Assembly (NCBI RefSeq): GCF_010093595.1
Contig: NW_022985446.1
Coordinates: 1,159,039 to 1,223,038 of the forward strand
Reading direction: 5' to 3'
Origin: Mytilinidion resinicola
Lineage: Eukaryota; Ascomycota; Dothideomycetes; Mytilinidiales; Mytilinidiaceae
Length of the DNA: 64,000 nt
Shown one piece after another: positions 35,120 through 47,888 of this stretch (position 1 is the stretch's first letter; each line of letters starts with the position of its first letter). The notes below the pieces were generated by a model. The model was given only the letters and a program-made list of their open reading frames with translations, was not told where the DNA came from and searched no databases. Position numbers and translations under genes: made by a program.

Positions 35120-37899
35120 TCAATCCCAAGCATCACCCCACCCTTCGTCTTCAACTTCAGCTTTCTGCTCCACCTTTTTAGGCACCGGCTTCGGCGGTGC
35201 CATGGAGGTTTTCTTCGTAGCTGTGTGCCCGGTCGTGTTAGCCCTTCCTGCAACGATAGGCCGGGACGTGGTCAGCTTGGCTGTCTTTGTCAGTCCCTTC
35301 GGTAGCGGATTCTTTGGTTTATTCTTTGCGACCGACCGTGCCGTCAGCCATCCTGCGAAATCAGGCTCCCCGCCATCGTCATAGTGGACTGCAGGTGTAC
35401 CTGGAGTGGGTTTGGCGGCGAAGGGGTCAAACGCCGAGGATTTATCGGCGTCCTCATCCTCATCGCCCCAGGCAGCGCTGAAATCTTGCGTTTCGATGTC
35501 GTTCTCGTTGTCAGCAACATCTGAAGACGGCGCGGAGAACGGATTTGCAGAGCTACTGTTGGTCTTGATGAGAGGGGAACGCTGTAATGAGCTAGTTCCA
35601 AGGGTTCTGTTGGCTTTGGACGAAGTAGTAGGCGGCACAGACGATGGCCCTTCTTGGGGAGCAGGAACTCCGTTGCCGTTGGCTCCGGATTGCATCTCTC
35701 CGCTGGCAGTAGCAAGGTTTTTGGTGAATGAAGAAATGGCCCACCCAGCCCAGGAGGTGTCTTGCTGGGGCGTTCCCATTCGTGGTGTGTTTGTGGTTGC
35801 AACTCCGGCGGCTGTGGGCGGCGGAAGAGCGGTGTCTGGAAGGCTTTGGCCATATTTGCGAATGCGTTGGAGGTACAGATCGAATGTCTTATTAGCCTGG
35901 TCTCGGACGATCCTGTTAAGCAGTTAGGACACGCGGGCGAGAAAGGCGAGCGGAAGCTGTCACGTACTTTTCTTTGTCTACTAGAGATGGACATATACCG
36001 GGTAAAAGCTTTGTGGCACAGTCTTCCTCGCTGAACAAGTCACAAGTGGCAGCTAATGCCATCAGGGCTGCGTTACGAGCGTGTACGAAAGGGTCTCGTA
36101 ACGATCTCGCGAAAGCTGCAGCAAGCACTTTCGTACGGGTCTGTCCAGTCAGTCCATATTCCAAGAGATTCTCGCTCCGCATGTCCTTACATGGTTGCCA
36201 AGGTTTCGTGCGATTTTCCCTAAGCAGATTGTGGTATTCGTTCGAATGCCTGCTTGCTCATCATTTGCCGTCTTTGCAAGGTATCGAAGCAACTCGCCGT
36301 TGATAATTCGATCTGACAGTTTCGGTACTATTGTAAGGACAGCCTTGACAGTCTGTTCTCGAACTAGAGGTGCAACATCCGTAAAACCTGTTACCTTCAA
36401 GCTAAGAGTTAGTATGATCGGAAAATGTAGGAATACAAAGGCATAAGTGACATACCATTTGAGGGAAGATCTTGTCGTTGACAATCTTTTGAGAAAGATG
36501 CTCGATCATAAGAGGAAGATTGTCTAACAAGCAAACCCGTATAGCTCGGTCGGGGCTAGAGAAGAGTCTCACGATGACTGGGGTAATCTGGGTATCGTAC
36601 TCCTCGTCTGAAAGCTTGGAGCTGATCTTCATGATCGCTCCAAAGACTTTCGGCCCACCACCACCAAACTCCACCGACTTTAGCAGTTCTGGGAGAACCT
36701 TCATCTTGAAAAAGTCCTCTGGGAAATCATCTGCTACATCGTCTAGTTGGCTGAAAGGTACAAATCAGCTACAGGTCACATAGCAAGATCGGGGTCCCTT
36801 ACCTCAGAAGTTCGTCTCGTTCAGCATCAGCTTTGAGGCCAAGATTATCAATGTCTTCGGTAATCTGAATTAAGGGGGTCTGGAAGAATCCTCCATGCCT
36901 CCTGCCCTGATCCAAAAACTGTCCTACACTTAATCTTGCCTTTGGGTTCGCATTCAGTAACCGCTTATAGCTCTGATGCATACTCGGCGGCACGGTTTTT
37001 GTCTGCCCCACTTGCTCATTACCTATGGAGGTGCCGGTGAAAACCTCAAATATTAGAATACCAAAATCGTAGGCATCAACAGCGTGAACAGGATTTTGCC
37101 GAATGGCTTCCCAGCCAGATTTTGATACTTCGGGAGAGGCATACCGTCCGGAGTCGGGCAAAAGGCTGCCATAAGTCTGCTGAGGTTAGCAGACCGCACT
37201 GGACTCCTCAGGGGTGTATACGCACATATATTATGGCGTCGTCATCCTTCATAGAACTGAGTACATCAAAGCCCGTCAGCTTCCACTCCCCGCTCTCGCT
37301 CATGAATATGGAGGAAGTGCGGATGCAGCCATGGACGGACGTCGCATCGGTGTTGATGAACTTCACGGTTTTCTGCAGTTTCGCCATGTTAGAACCGCCA
37401 AAACTACCGCGTGTGTCTCCAACTTACAGCAACATTATGCAGGCCCCATTTCATCGTCTCCTCTGCCAGGGCTTTCCGTCTCGTGTGCCAGCTTAGTGGG
37501 GTCAGGCGCTCGGTCGCGATGTAGATGTAGGTTTCTGTCTGTGCAATGTTGAGCTTCAGCGAGGACTAGTCGTGATGTAGGACGCACCTCAACGGTGTCG
37601 AGGACTTTGACGACCCCTGGATGTCGAAGCGTGCGTAGCTTTCGGAGGGCATTGCGCGCCAGAGGTAGTCGAGACTTGTTGGCGGTGACATCGAAGGAGA
37701 ATATGCTACATTTGGAGCTGTCTTCCTAGCAGATTTGAATTAGATATGGTTGGAAGGGAGGACGCTGCAGCCATACTCGCTTTGTGCCGTTGTGCAAGGT
37801 CCAGATGGACTGGTCGACGTCAACTCTGTCGCTGAAGGAGTACGGAAATGGTGGCCCTTTCGAGATCGCCGAAGCCACCGCAGACTTCAGGAAGTCCAT
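35120..37899 (-). CDS. CEX1: SCY1/CEX1-like pseudokinase with HEAT repeats
   Basis: Nine exons (37899-37777, 37725-37588, 37538-37428, 37372-37226, 37176-36803, 36750-36456, 36394-36191, 36140-35968, 35912-35120) join to 785 residues. The N-terminus MDFLKSAVASAISKGPPFPY is typical of SCYL1-type proteins. The kinase-like part keeps the fold but lacks catalytic motifs: VHGCIRTSSIF stands in place of HRD, and GFD in place of DFG. HEAT-like repeats follow (KVFGAIMKISSKLSDEE, REQTVKAVLTIVPKLSDRI, FVHARNAALMALAATCDLF). The tail is disordered, with two WG-containing motifs (FSAAWGDED, DEGWGDAW). In yeast Cex1 helps tRNA export and COPI trafficking (family knowledge). Introns are 49-62 bp. Confidence 0.88.
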
Positions 37900-38625
37900 G
37901 AGCGCCTAGGAGGCCTAGGAGGGACGGTGTGAGGTTTGGCAGTGGAGAATCTGCAGGTTTAGCTACGGAGGAGCGTGATAGGAGAGTATCAGTATCAACA
38001 CTTTCAACGCGCGACGTCCTTCGCCTGACGACTATTCGAGAGTGTCGGCTATAAATTGCCCCACCATGCCTAATCGACCACGCGGGTGGGAGAAAGGTGG
38101 CACACTCAAAAAGTCCTCTGGTGTGCATACACCTGTCTGCCAGTGTTTGGAGGGCTTCAACGACTTTTCAAATAGACCAAGGTGAAGAGCTCCCCTCAGG
38201 CTTGAAACTCTAGTGCCACTTCTTTTATGCCCCGCGTGTCGACTCATTTGACCCGACATTGACGGTGTGGCGGTGTTGCATGTCCCTGAGGAGGCGTCTA
38301 TCGCAGCTACCTACAACTCAGTCGACATTTCACTTGTCTCTCAGAAGAGCAGAGTACAACCTATATCCGCAGCTGCCGTGCTGCCCTCCTCTCCCGTCCT
38401 GCCGCAATCCAAACGCGACCGTGCAAGACCCGCCTGGCCCGTGCTCAGCTCGACGCGACGGGCGCTAGCGGCTCGCGATTTAGCGTTCACATAGCTCGCC
38501 GTCTTCACATTTTGCTGTCTTCTCTTTAGGTTTGGCTGCCCCTCCCAGGGCTGGTGAGTTGGGTCCGTCATCACCCTGCCATTCCCCTTGCGTCCCTCTA
38601 CTGATCTTTCCAGCAGGGCCCTAGC
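37900..38625. other. Divergent promoter region of the SCY1-like and PHD/PWWP genes
   Basis: No supported gene. Short frames at 38032-38655 disagree with each other. CT-rich leader-like sequence precedes 38626. Confidence 0.45.
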
Positions 38626-41600
38626 ATGGACTCGCCTCGCCGCCGCGCTCTGCACTCCGGCGAGCCACCGCCAACCTCACCGGTTCGCATTCACAATGCC
38701 CACCACAGAGCATCCAATGTCAGTCACTCCAGTTCCTTCTCTCTCTCTATCCCGTCGTGATGAACCAATGGTAAAAGGTCATATCGCATATGGTCTGGTG
38801 ACGGTTGCAACTCTCTTGCCATGCTGTATCCTGTCGTTGAGGAAGCTTGCGTTTGCTTTCGACCTTTCTGCTTCCTTTGCAGGCTCTCCAGATCTCGGTA
38901 CGCGCCTCCTGAGGTAGGGAGGCGCGGTTGGGTGCTTTGGGAGTACATTTGCCTCGCAAGAGGGCCCCATCTATGGAGTAGCACTTTGGTCTTCCCACGA
39001 GGTGTCACCAATGGCAGTGGGGTACAGCGAATATTTCTCTGCTTCAAGGACTGAAATCTCGACGGCTCGCATAGCCGAGACACTCGACACAGAAATGGCA
39101 TGAGAGCATGGAGCCTCCCAGATCGCGACTTGATGACTCAATAAAAAACTGAAAAGATCTGAACACTTGCTTTTTCCTTCGCATTCAGAGTATGATATTG
39201 GGACTCTGCTAACCTGAGTCGTTAGACCTTCAAACATACATCGTCTGGTAATGGTCGCCACGCCAGCCATGCAAACACAACTAACCTCTACTCATTAGAC
39301 CTCAGCGGCGATGCTAGCTCGAGCCGCTCAACTTCGGTATCTTCACATCGTAGAAAAGCAAATGCATTCAGGCCAGAAAACCCAACTGCAGTCCAATGGG
39401 GACAAGTCACACCCAGCAATAGCGGACGAGAGCTCTCACTCATGCCAGCAATGCATCATCAATCTCCACACTTGAATAGCACTCTCAAACGAAAGCGAAA
39501 CATCTCACCCACCAATGGAGAGAAGCCCAGTCACGCTTCTCAGTCAGGTAGTCCACTCACGCCAAAGCGGAGGCTACCTTCGGCTCCCAGCGCGCGATCG
39601 CCGCTACCGCTTGCCACAGAGGAACTTTCAAGGACGCCTACAGTTAGCACTCCCGCGGCCTCTGGCGACCTCCCGCCAAATGTCCCCACGGGGCCGAGGG
39701 TGCTAGCACCACCACACCCTCCTATCGAGAAAACACCTGTCGTTCCAACCCTCAGCCAGAAACCTTACATTTTCATCTCGCGTTCATCCGTTCCGGTGCG
39801 TGGGGCAACAATCCCCCATCTAGAGAGACGTTTGAAAGATTACGATTGGCGAGATGTGAAGGCGGATGACTCGGGCTACTTCATTATATTTGAAGATTCG
39901 AAAGAAGGAGAAGAGGAGATGATGCGTTGCGTAGAAGAATGTGACTATAAACTACTGTTCAACTACATAATGATCATGGAAGCCCGGCCCTATGGGAATT
40001 GTAGTTTCGAATTTCCCTCTCCGGAATCAAAGCCAAGGCATCCGTACCTTTTCATTTCTGCCAGGTTCAACAACCTCGATGCTAACCAGAGCAATGCGAA
40101 GGGCATTGCGATATGGCTGAGGGACTACAAAGTTTCGGACGTCGAAATCGATGAAGAACACGGGTTCTATGTCAAGTTCCCTACAAACGAACATGCGGAA
40201 AAGTGCTACTTGGAGCGGAATCTCAGCAGACCGTACATCTTTGACAGCAGTTCCTGGCTCCTAGATAAGGGGATGACAATCAAGATGATTCCGTTTCTGA
40301 AGGAGCCTGAGACAAGCACGCCACGGTCCGAAGACGTTCGAAAAGCTGTTAAACCGATCAGTTCTTCAGAGAAAGGCGCAAATTTTCCAATCTCGTCACC
40401 TGGATTTGAGGAGCCTGCTATTGCCGACATGACCAAGTATACCACCTCTAGTGAAGCATCCGGAATAGACGTCGCAGAAACTCGAGCAGACAAACTCGAA
40501 TCAAGCACTACTTGGGCAAAAATTCCTCTTCTCGAAGGGACTAGCGACAACTCAACACTCCCTGGAAGTAGTAGCTTTACAGCTGTACAAAAGGCATTTG
40601 ACTTGGGTACTGCAGTCAATGGGGAGAATGTAGACGGTGATGTGCAGGTAGATAAGGGAAAAAAGGGGACCATGGAGAAGAGTGTAACCATGTCGCACGG
40701 CAGCGCAATACCGGCTGGTCTCACTCAAGTTCCACGAACCCCTCTAGAAGATGACAGTTCGAGCATCATTACCCCCTCTGAACACTCCTCGACTACGTCC
40801 AGGCCTCGTGAGCTTAGATGTCACGAATGCAAAGGGGCTCACGTGACCGCACGCAACCCATTGGTCCCGTGCAATTTCTGTCCCAGGAGATTTCACAAGT
40901 CCTGTCAAAGACCCACTCCGGATGAGAACCAGCCAGCGTATGTTTCCATGCATAGCAGATGTCTCAGATACTGATATTTTGACAGATCCTCTTGGGGGTG
41001 TTACCGTTGCGTGAAAAATGGAAGAGTCAAGGTCAACCGTACTCTAGACCCGACGAGTGCATCAGAAATGCTAGCTCTACCAAATGCCGCAACAGATGGC
41101 CCCGAAGACACAGTTGAGATTGTAGTCCCAGCCGACTTTGTCGCTATGGATGGCACGTCTGCGCCTGCTGTGCATAGTAGTCTCTGCTCTGAGATTGATA
41201 GCCACGCACAAGATCCTAATTCAGCCCCATACCCGAATAACATATCAGATTCACCAACTTTACCCGATAGCGCAGGAGTACATCCTGAAAATCCAGCTGA
41301 GGTTGTCGCGACCGATGGCACACCTGCGCCGCGAGATCTAAATCCGGCCGAGAACGCAGACAATGCCTTGAAGTCTCCTACCGTAGCTAGTAGTACAGAT
41401 GCCAGTCCTAAAGATCCAGCTGGCGCTATCGCCACCAACGATGCGACTGCTTCTGGCAGACCTGCTGGTCGCAGCAGGAAGTCTGTTCCAGTGCTGCAGC
41501 TTGACATGGTGCCAGGCCAGTGTTGGATTGTCAAGTATCGAGGCCATTCTCCCTGGCCGGCTATCATATGCGACGAAGAGATGCTCACAAAGGACCTAAT

Positions 41601-44600
41601 AACCACGCGCCCAGTAAGCGCGAAGCCTATTGACGGCACGTATCGGGAAGAATTCCAGAACGGTGGTAGATCCACCAAAGGCAGGCGATATCCGATCATG
41701 TTTTTGGGCACAAATGAATTGTAAGTACCCGCATCTCTCATACTCAACGGTACTCGTGCTAATAGAGCCTCTCAACAGCGCCTGGACACACAATACTGAT
41801 CTTCAGCCCTTGAATATGGACGACGTCGAGAAGCAAGTTGAAGCCGGTCCTCGCGCAGGATCTGGCAAAGCTTTAGATTTATGGAATGCTTACCGGGTCG
41901 CCGCCAAGAATCACGATCTGCCGTGGTTCAAGAAAATGCTGGCTGATGAGCACGAACAAGCCATGCAAGGCTATAATTCAGCCAAGCCGCGTGGCGAAGT
42001 TGAATACACTGCGAGCGATGAAGACCCACTTATCAATCAACACCTACCTCGACGACTCTGGCGAAAAACAGGTGACTTGGGGGCAATTGAAACCGGCGAG
42101 GCGAGTGACGCGGACAGTCCGGGAGTTGAAGCAGAAAAGCTTGAGTACATTCACCGAAGTGAAAAGGGGTCAAGGGAGATTTCAATTGCTAAAGTGCAGA
42201 AGACCCATGAGCAAACTTCCAGCCATCCAGAGGAAGAGCTCACCGACGGATCTATGATACTCGATTCTCCATCGAGTGTATGTATCGGTGGCGTAATCAT
42301 GGACTCTCCAATCACGAGCTTAGATGCAGGCAGCCCAACAGTCCAGAGGGCAACAGAGGGAAATATTCATAAACCCGAAGGTAATCAGCTTAAGCCTGAA
42401 AAGATGAGGAAATCACAACCTCTCATCAAATCTCTCGAGTCCGCTCCAAGATCAAAGTCGAAGGCCGTTCGCTGTACGCACTGCAAGGGCTTGATTCCAG
42501 GTGCTCCCGGCAGTAAGCCCATCTGGTAAGTAAACACGTCCCTGAGTTGTTATTGATGCTAAGAAATACAGTACCAAATGCAAAATTGCAAAAAATGCTG
42601 CACGCGATGTTACCAAATCTGCCGCCTTGGAACCGGAAACAGTGGTCCAGCAGAACACGGTTCAGCCAACGTCGCCACCAAGACCAACCCCTCTACTGTC
42701 GCTGAATATTCCAACACAACCGCCTAATCGCTCCTTGGATGATCCGATGGATGTAGACCAAGAATCCGATCCTAGTGTTTCTCAACCGAAAGAGAAACCT
42801 ATCGTGGAAAGCATACTCCAGAGAGATCACACCTCATCGCTGTCTCCGTTGTCTGAAGTTCCAACAGAGAAAACCGGAACCCCGCTCCAGGAACCCGCTG
42901 TCCTGTCTGAAGCTGAAGCCTCTGAGGGATCTGAAGCTGCATCACAGAAGCCATCGACGCCCATGCAGAACTTCAGCCGTTCGCTCTTGCTTCGAGAGAT
43001 CAATGGCCTCGCACTCCTTGCGCTTAAAGAAAAGCCAACAATGGCAGAGATCGCGGAATGGTTTTGCAAAACTCTACCTTCTCACAAGAAAGCTAATATG
43101 GTGCGCTTGAAGAAAACCCTAGGCCCCGTCCTGACTCAGCATAAACATTTCTTGGGCTCCAGTGAAGGAGGAGATAGGAAGCGATGGCGATTCTCGGCTC
43201 GAGAAATCAAACAAATGTATGCGAGAGATCTGGCAGACTGCTTTGAGGCTGCTTCAATACCATCTCCGAACCAATCTCCATCGGGGTCCGAAGATGAGAG
43301 TCTCGAAATCGAGAGAGAAAGCGACTTCCAACTGACAGCCAGTTCACCGTTGGCTTCATCGCAAGGAGGCTCTCATTGGCAACAAGTCACACGCGGAATC
43401 TACAAACTGAGCAAAGGCCCGGCTCCAAACGGCGATTTGGAGGTGTATTCTCGGGCTCGAACGGTTCATCTCAAAGACGAATGTTACTCAACTGAGAGCG
43501 AGGTGAAATATTCTCATCCCGATGGGAAAGGCGACGGAAAGGAAGCCTGGGGCAAGATTGACCGGATTGAGCTGCTGGACAATGGCCGTTGTCAAATTAG
43601 GACGCTCCGATATGTCGATAAGAACGAGGCGAGTGCCCTTGGCTGCAAAAACCTCCGAGAGTGGCCTCGCAATGTCAGGTACATGAGGAGGAGACAGTCG
43701 GTCATGGACGAGATTTCTGGTGATGATCTAAGAGGCTGTCTGTCTCCTCGGGAGTCTAACAGTGTGTCTCCGGCGCTCTATCTCTCCCTGGAAGACAAGT
43801 GCAAGATTCGGGTAGATTACTCAGTAGTCGGCGATAATCAAATGCGCCACGGTGTGGACTGGGTTGAGTCAAGCAGCGACGTCGAAGATATCGGCACTTT
43901 ACCAGAGCCTTCTCCTCGAAACCGCACATCAAACAAATCGCGAACCCTCCAAGAGCAGGCTTCTGGAGGCCATCAGGAGGATCTCGCTTCTTCGAAGGAC
44001 CAAGTCGCTCAGCCTGTGCCAACAGACAAACATCCTAAGGAGCTTAGTGCCCCGCTAGTCACTCAACCTGATGAGGGAAGTATGGCCGTTCAGTCAGACC
44101 CGATATCGCCAAATCCATCTGTGCGCTCTTCTGGTAGAGGACGCGACACTATGCGGACGGCTTTAACATCGTCAATCGCCACAGACAGCACTCCGCGTTC
44201 TGAACCGCTCTTCGTTCCAACCACAAAAATATCTCCAAAGCGAGCAATCGTGTCGAAGGACTTCAATGCCGCTTTCCCGGAGTACGTATCTTGGGATGCA
44301 GAAGAGAGAGCGCGTAAGATCAAGGAGATCCAGCAGCGGCCGTCTAGGAAGGCGACATTTGGCAAGAAGCTAGCATTCGCGCGGACCCATCGCTCGAATC
44401 CTCACGTTGAGATAGAGCCACCGAAGAAATTGTTGGCGAAGAAACCACGCAGCTCGAGCCCAGAAGTGGTTTCCGACAAGCAACCCAGTGGAGAGCTTTC
44501 TGATAGCTCCGAAAGCCAGAAAGATGAGCAGGAGGATGGTAACGGTCTCAAGAAGCTCCTCGGTCTTCCGCCCTCTTTCATCCCAATTGTATACGAAAAC

Positions 44601-44750
44601 CAGCTTGCTTTCAGAGATGGAACACTGGTAAGTTGAGACAATGTTCCCATTGCTCTGCTGTTACTAATCCTATCATAGGTTAACGGACGACTACCGAGAC
44701 CAAAAGCTTTCTACAAAGTGGGCCGCAATGTCGCGGGCCAGCTGATATAG
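38626..44750 (+). CDS. Large multidomain chromatin-reader-like protein (PHD, PWWP, zinc motif, winged helix)
   Basis: The firm exons are 39226-40937, 40986-41720, 41779-42525, 42572-44627 and 44679-44750. The frame is open upstream of the ATG at 39442, so I propose two short 5' exons, 38626-38718 (MDSPRRRALHSGEPPPTSP) and a 15-nt exon 38883-38897; together they give 1,809 residues in frame. Numbered on that model: two RRM-like alpha/beta modules at about 213-285 and 305-390 (KPYIFISRSS, HPYLFISARF). A PHD-type finger near 563-620 reads CHECKG, then CNFCPRRFHKSC, then WGCYRC. A PWWP domain near 780-870 has GQCWIVKYRGHSPWPAI. A second Cys motif at about 1082-1105 is CTHCKG..CTKCK. A forkhead-like winged helix is at 1240-1310 (ALKEKPTMAEIAEWF, KRWRF), then a possible BAH-like stretch (AWGKIDRIELLDNGRCQIRT). 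Binding to modified histones and DNA is inferred. I do not recognise an orthologue. Confidence 0.78.
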
Positions 44751-45032
44751 ATGAGCATGCTACACGAATGATACTACACTTCCCTTTGTACCATACATCA
44801 CAAAAGCATAAAAGCATGATGCATTGAGCGAAGGCGTTAGCTAATGATTGAAATGAAGGATTCGGATACCCTTAGGTGATTTAAATTCTGCAAGCTCCAA
44901 AGAGGTGAATAATGCGTGAAAGTGAAAACGCGAACAATATCACAGTCGATCCTAACTACTGAAAGTACGCGAGACGAAATAACCTAAGCAGACTTGTGTC
45001 CTAGTACTGCAATCATAGCTGTTAGGCACCAT

Positions 45033-45728
45033 CTACTCATCTGGGGCTCTAACCTTGAACCTCTTGAGCTCCTCTTTCAGCTCTTCGTTCTGCTTTTCAA
45101 GGTCTGCCACATGCTCATACAGACCCTCCATCTCCTCTTGCGCGCCGACGCTAAGCTCCTCGATGATCTTGACCACGCGCCAGAGACGGAAGATGACGAC
45201 TAGAGATGCGACTTCTTCGATAACACCACGCAAAAGAACGTCGACGATAAAACCTGCAACGATGATCAAAGCATCAAAGCAGTGGAATTTGGACTTGAAA
45301 TACCTGGCCGTGAATTAGTGACTGATGAAAAAACAAGCTTCAAAGAATAAACGTCATACTTTGGGCCAAATGCCCAGATAGAGGCGAGCAATTCGGCCAT
45401 GAACAGGCATGAGAAGACCAGGCTGATGATCCCCAGAGCCTCAAGAGCAGTGCTAGCGCCAGACGACGGTCCGCGGGTTTCGCATGTGAAGATGTTGACG
45501 ATGAAGTCTTGCGAAACGGGTTACTGCTTGAATGCTTCATGGAGCGGGGAGCCGCCTCGTACCTGCGAAGATGCAAGAGACATCGAGAGAAACAAGGAGC
45601 AGGATGGAGTAATGGCCCGTTCTTGACGTGAGGAATCGCCTCAAAGTGCTGCGGCTTCTGGCGACTGCGGCATGGTAGTTCTGCGAGCCCCCCGGCGTCG
45701 TCTGCAGCAGAGGCTGTCCTTCACTCAT
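45033..45728 (-). CDS. HVCN1: Voltage-gated proton channel (Hv1 family)
   Basis: Three exons (45728-45563, 45507-45360, 45303-45033) join to 194 residues forming a lone voltage-sensor domain. S1 contains [15 protein letters not shown]; Asp49 aligns with the proton-selectivity Asp of animal Hv1 (alignment by eye). S2 is [19 protein letters not shown] with an acidic residue. S3 is [16 protein letters not shown] with Asp115. S4 is [13 protein letters not shown], with charges at Arg144, Arg147 and Lys150. A C-terminal heptad coil ([18 protein letters not shown]) would dimerise the channel. No pore domain follows, which rules out an ordinary cation channel. It likely extrudes protons across the plasma membrane on depolarisation. 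Confidence 0.9.
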
Positions 45729-46158
45729 GGTTCTTCTGGCAGCTCTCGTTTTCCGATTCTCGATTCTCGTCCAAGATATCACTGAGAGTCAGTGCCAAGT
45801 GTGCCAAGTCGTACAGGGTGAATGGGATGAGAGAAACGAGTCCGGGGGAGCTGACAGGGCTACGAGGCCCGTGCACACGGGAGCTTCCTGGCTCTTTCGC
45901 GTGGCGCCTTCAACCTCGACGTGCTTCCTTAAGCCTCATCATACCCCGACACAATATATTTCCCCCACGCAAGCAGTGCTTGCACTTCCATTCCGACACG
46001 CGCTGTTCACGTTGCGCGGACCCCGAGCCATCTCTATAGGCCTCGAGCCATCCTGTGCGTGCTTCGACGCCGTGCCTCGCACCTTGCGACATCCAAGTGC
46101 TAACCCCAGCTCTGCGCCAGTTCACTCTGAAGAGCAAAAAACAAGACAGGGGTGCGCC

Positions 46159-47131
46159 ATGTCCGACGTAGAACCCCACCGCGAAGCTGAGGAGCTAGAC
46201 GTGCGCGATGACGAAGGAAACGATGAGGTAGATGGAACCACCCTCCCCGACGCCAGGCGTCAACGACACTCGAACGATACAAGTGCTGATGGCGATTCGC
46301 AGGAAGAGATCACCGCGATGAAGCGACGTGTGCAGGAGATGGAAGCAGAAGCCGCGAAACTGCGCGAGATGCAGAACAGCCTAGACCAGACTGCAAACGA
46401 CCTGCGCGAGAACAAGGAGGACGTAGACGCCCGCAGCGTCTTCGTTGGCAACGTCGACTACGGCGCCTCGCCGGAGGAGATCCAGGCACACTTCCAGAGC
46501 TGCGGCAGCATCAACCGGGTCACTATCCTGCTGGACAAGTTCACCGGCCATCCTAAAGGGTTAGTTGCTACCAAGAGCCGGGTTTTCTAATCTGAGTTTG
46601 CGAGAGGATGTAATAGCCCTTCTTGTACCCTGTTTCTTGTTACTATCGTCTTTTCGCTACCTGGCAAGAGTCTGGCAGAAAGAGTCGAAACGCTAATGAG
46701 CGTATGCAGGTACGCGTATGTCGAGTTCACTGAGCCCAGCTTGGTTGCTCAAGCCCTAGTCATGAACGAGAGCGTGTTCCGGGGACGTAATCTAAAGGTA
46801 GTCCCTTCCCCTCCATCCGTCGTCTGGATGCGATCAAATACTGACGGCCCTAGGTTGTCCCCAAGCGAACAAACCTCCCAGGCTTGACTAGAGGCGGACG
46901 TGGTGGCGGTGGTGGACGAGGAGGAGGCCGTGGCGGACCTTACGGTGGACGAGGCTCTCCATATGGAGGCCGAGGAGGCGGCTACGGTCCCCCTGCATAT
47001 CCTCCTAGAGGCGGTGGGTGAGCATCGTCCTGACATATTATTCTGCGAGCCATTGCTAACGGATCACGAGGTACCGAGGTGGCTATCGTGCACGAGGCGC
47101 GCCGGCCGGCCGATCAGGCTACCCCTACTAG
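46159..47131 (+). CDS. PAB2: Nuclear poly(A)-binding protein Pab2/PABPN1-like
   Basis: Four exons (46159-46559, 46710-46797, 46854-47017, 47071-47131) join to 237 residues. An acidic N-terminus is followed by a coiled coil ([20 protein letters not shown]). The single RRM at about 92-170 has RNP2 [10 protein letters not shown] and RNP1 GYAYVEF, the latter split by intron 1, and ends [11 protein letters not shown] as in PABPN1. The C-terminus is an RGG-box ([20 protein letters not shown]), likely arginine-methylated. It binds poly(A) tails in the nucleus and influences polyadenylation and exosome decay (family knowledge). The gene diverges from the proton channel across 430 bp. Confidence 0.92.
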
Positions 47132-47888
47132 ATTTCGACGAGCCAGCTAGGAAGCGAACGGCGTATCGCGAAGGCGATCAGGATCGCATCGAACCAAGGA
47201 TGATTATCAAAATTGAAGAGGAAGTTCTGGATGATTCGAGTTGTACAATATCTATTGGGAAAGGACGTGCTAAACTAGTAGCATAAAAGGCTCTGCAAAA
47301 GGTCTGGCCGACATTCAGACGGTCGTAGGTCTCTCTAACCGTTCCGCTATCGCGCCACTTCCTTCGTGATGATTCAGGACTAACAGCACCGTGTCGTTAC
47401 GAAGGTAGTTTAGCACAGAGCCTGGCCTCTTGAATGGCCCATAGAGGTATATTCCACTATTCAAGAGATTCAAATCCACAGCCAAGACATCTTCAGAGCA
47501 AGCTTTCCACTGCATCATGTCCGAAATTTTAAAAATGCACCAGGCCACATCACGTCGTGGGACTCGCTGTGTGCTTCCAGTTTAGTTCATTGGTAGAGTT
47601 ATCCATCAGTATGACTGGAAGAAAGAGCTCCTCCCCTTCGCATCCGATGACAGCATAATCCCTGAATCTGCCGCCACTTGGAGATATGGACTAGAGGCAA
47701 GAATCTCGTTGCTCATGCTCGCTTAGCCATGCCGGAAATGTGTAAGCCAAATTGGCAGTCCCAAACGCCTCCCCAGTGCACGCCATCAATTCGAATGCGC
47801 CATAGATCAAGTATGACGAAATGTTCTTACCGTTCCAAGATGTTCACGAACACCAAAGCCAATCCCGATCCAGCTACCGATGTTGCAG
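47132..47888. other. Intergenic stretch with A-box-like strings but no tRNA
   Basis: Between the convergent 3' ends of PAB2 and UBC9. Two strings resemble pol III A boxes (minus strand near 47350-47363, plus strand near 47583-47596), but no cloverleaf can be folded. No gene seen. Confidence 0.4.

Noticed and set aside
47300..47660. Two tRNA-like strings with A-box matches, one with 7-bp complementary ends (CTTCCAG/CTGGAAG)
   Set aside because: No T-loop or anticodon arm can be placed at the right spacing in either, so no tRNA is called. They may be tRNA fragments.
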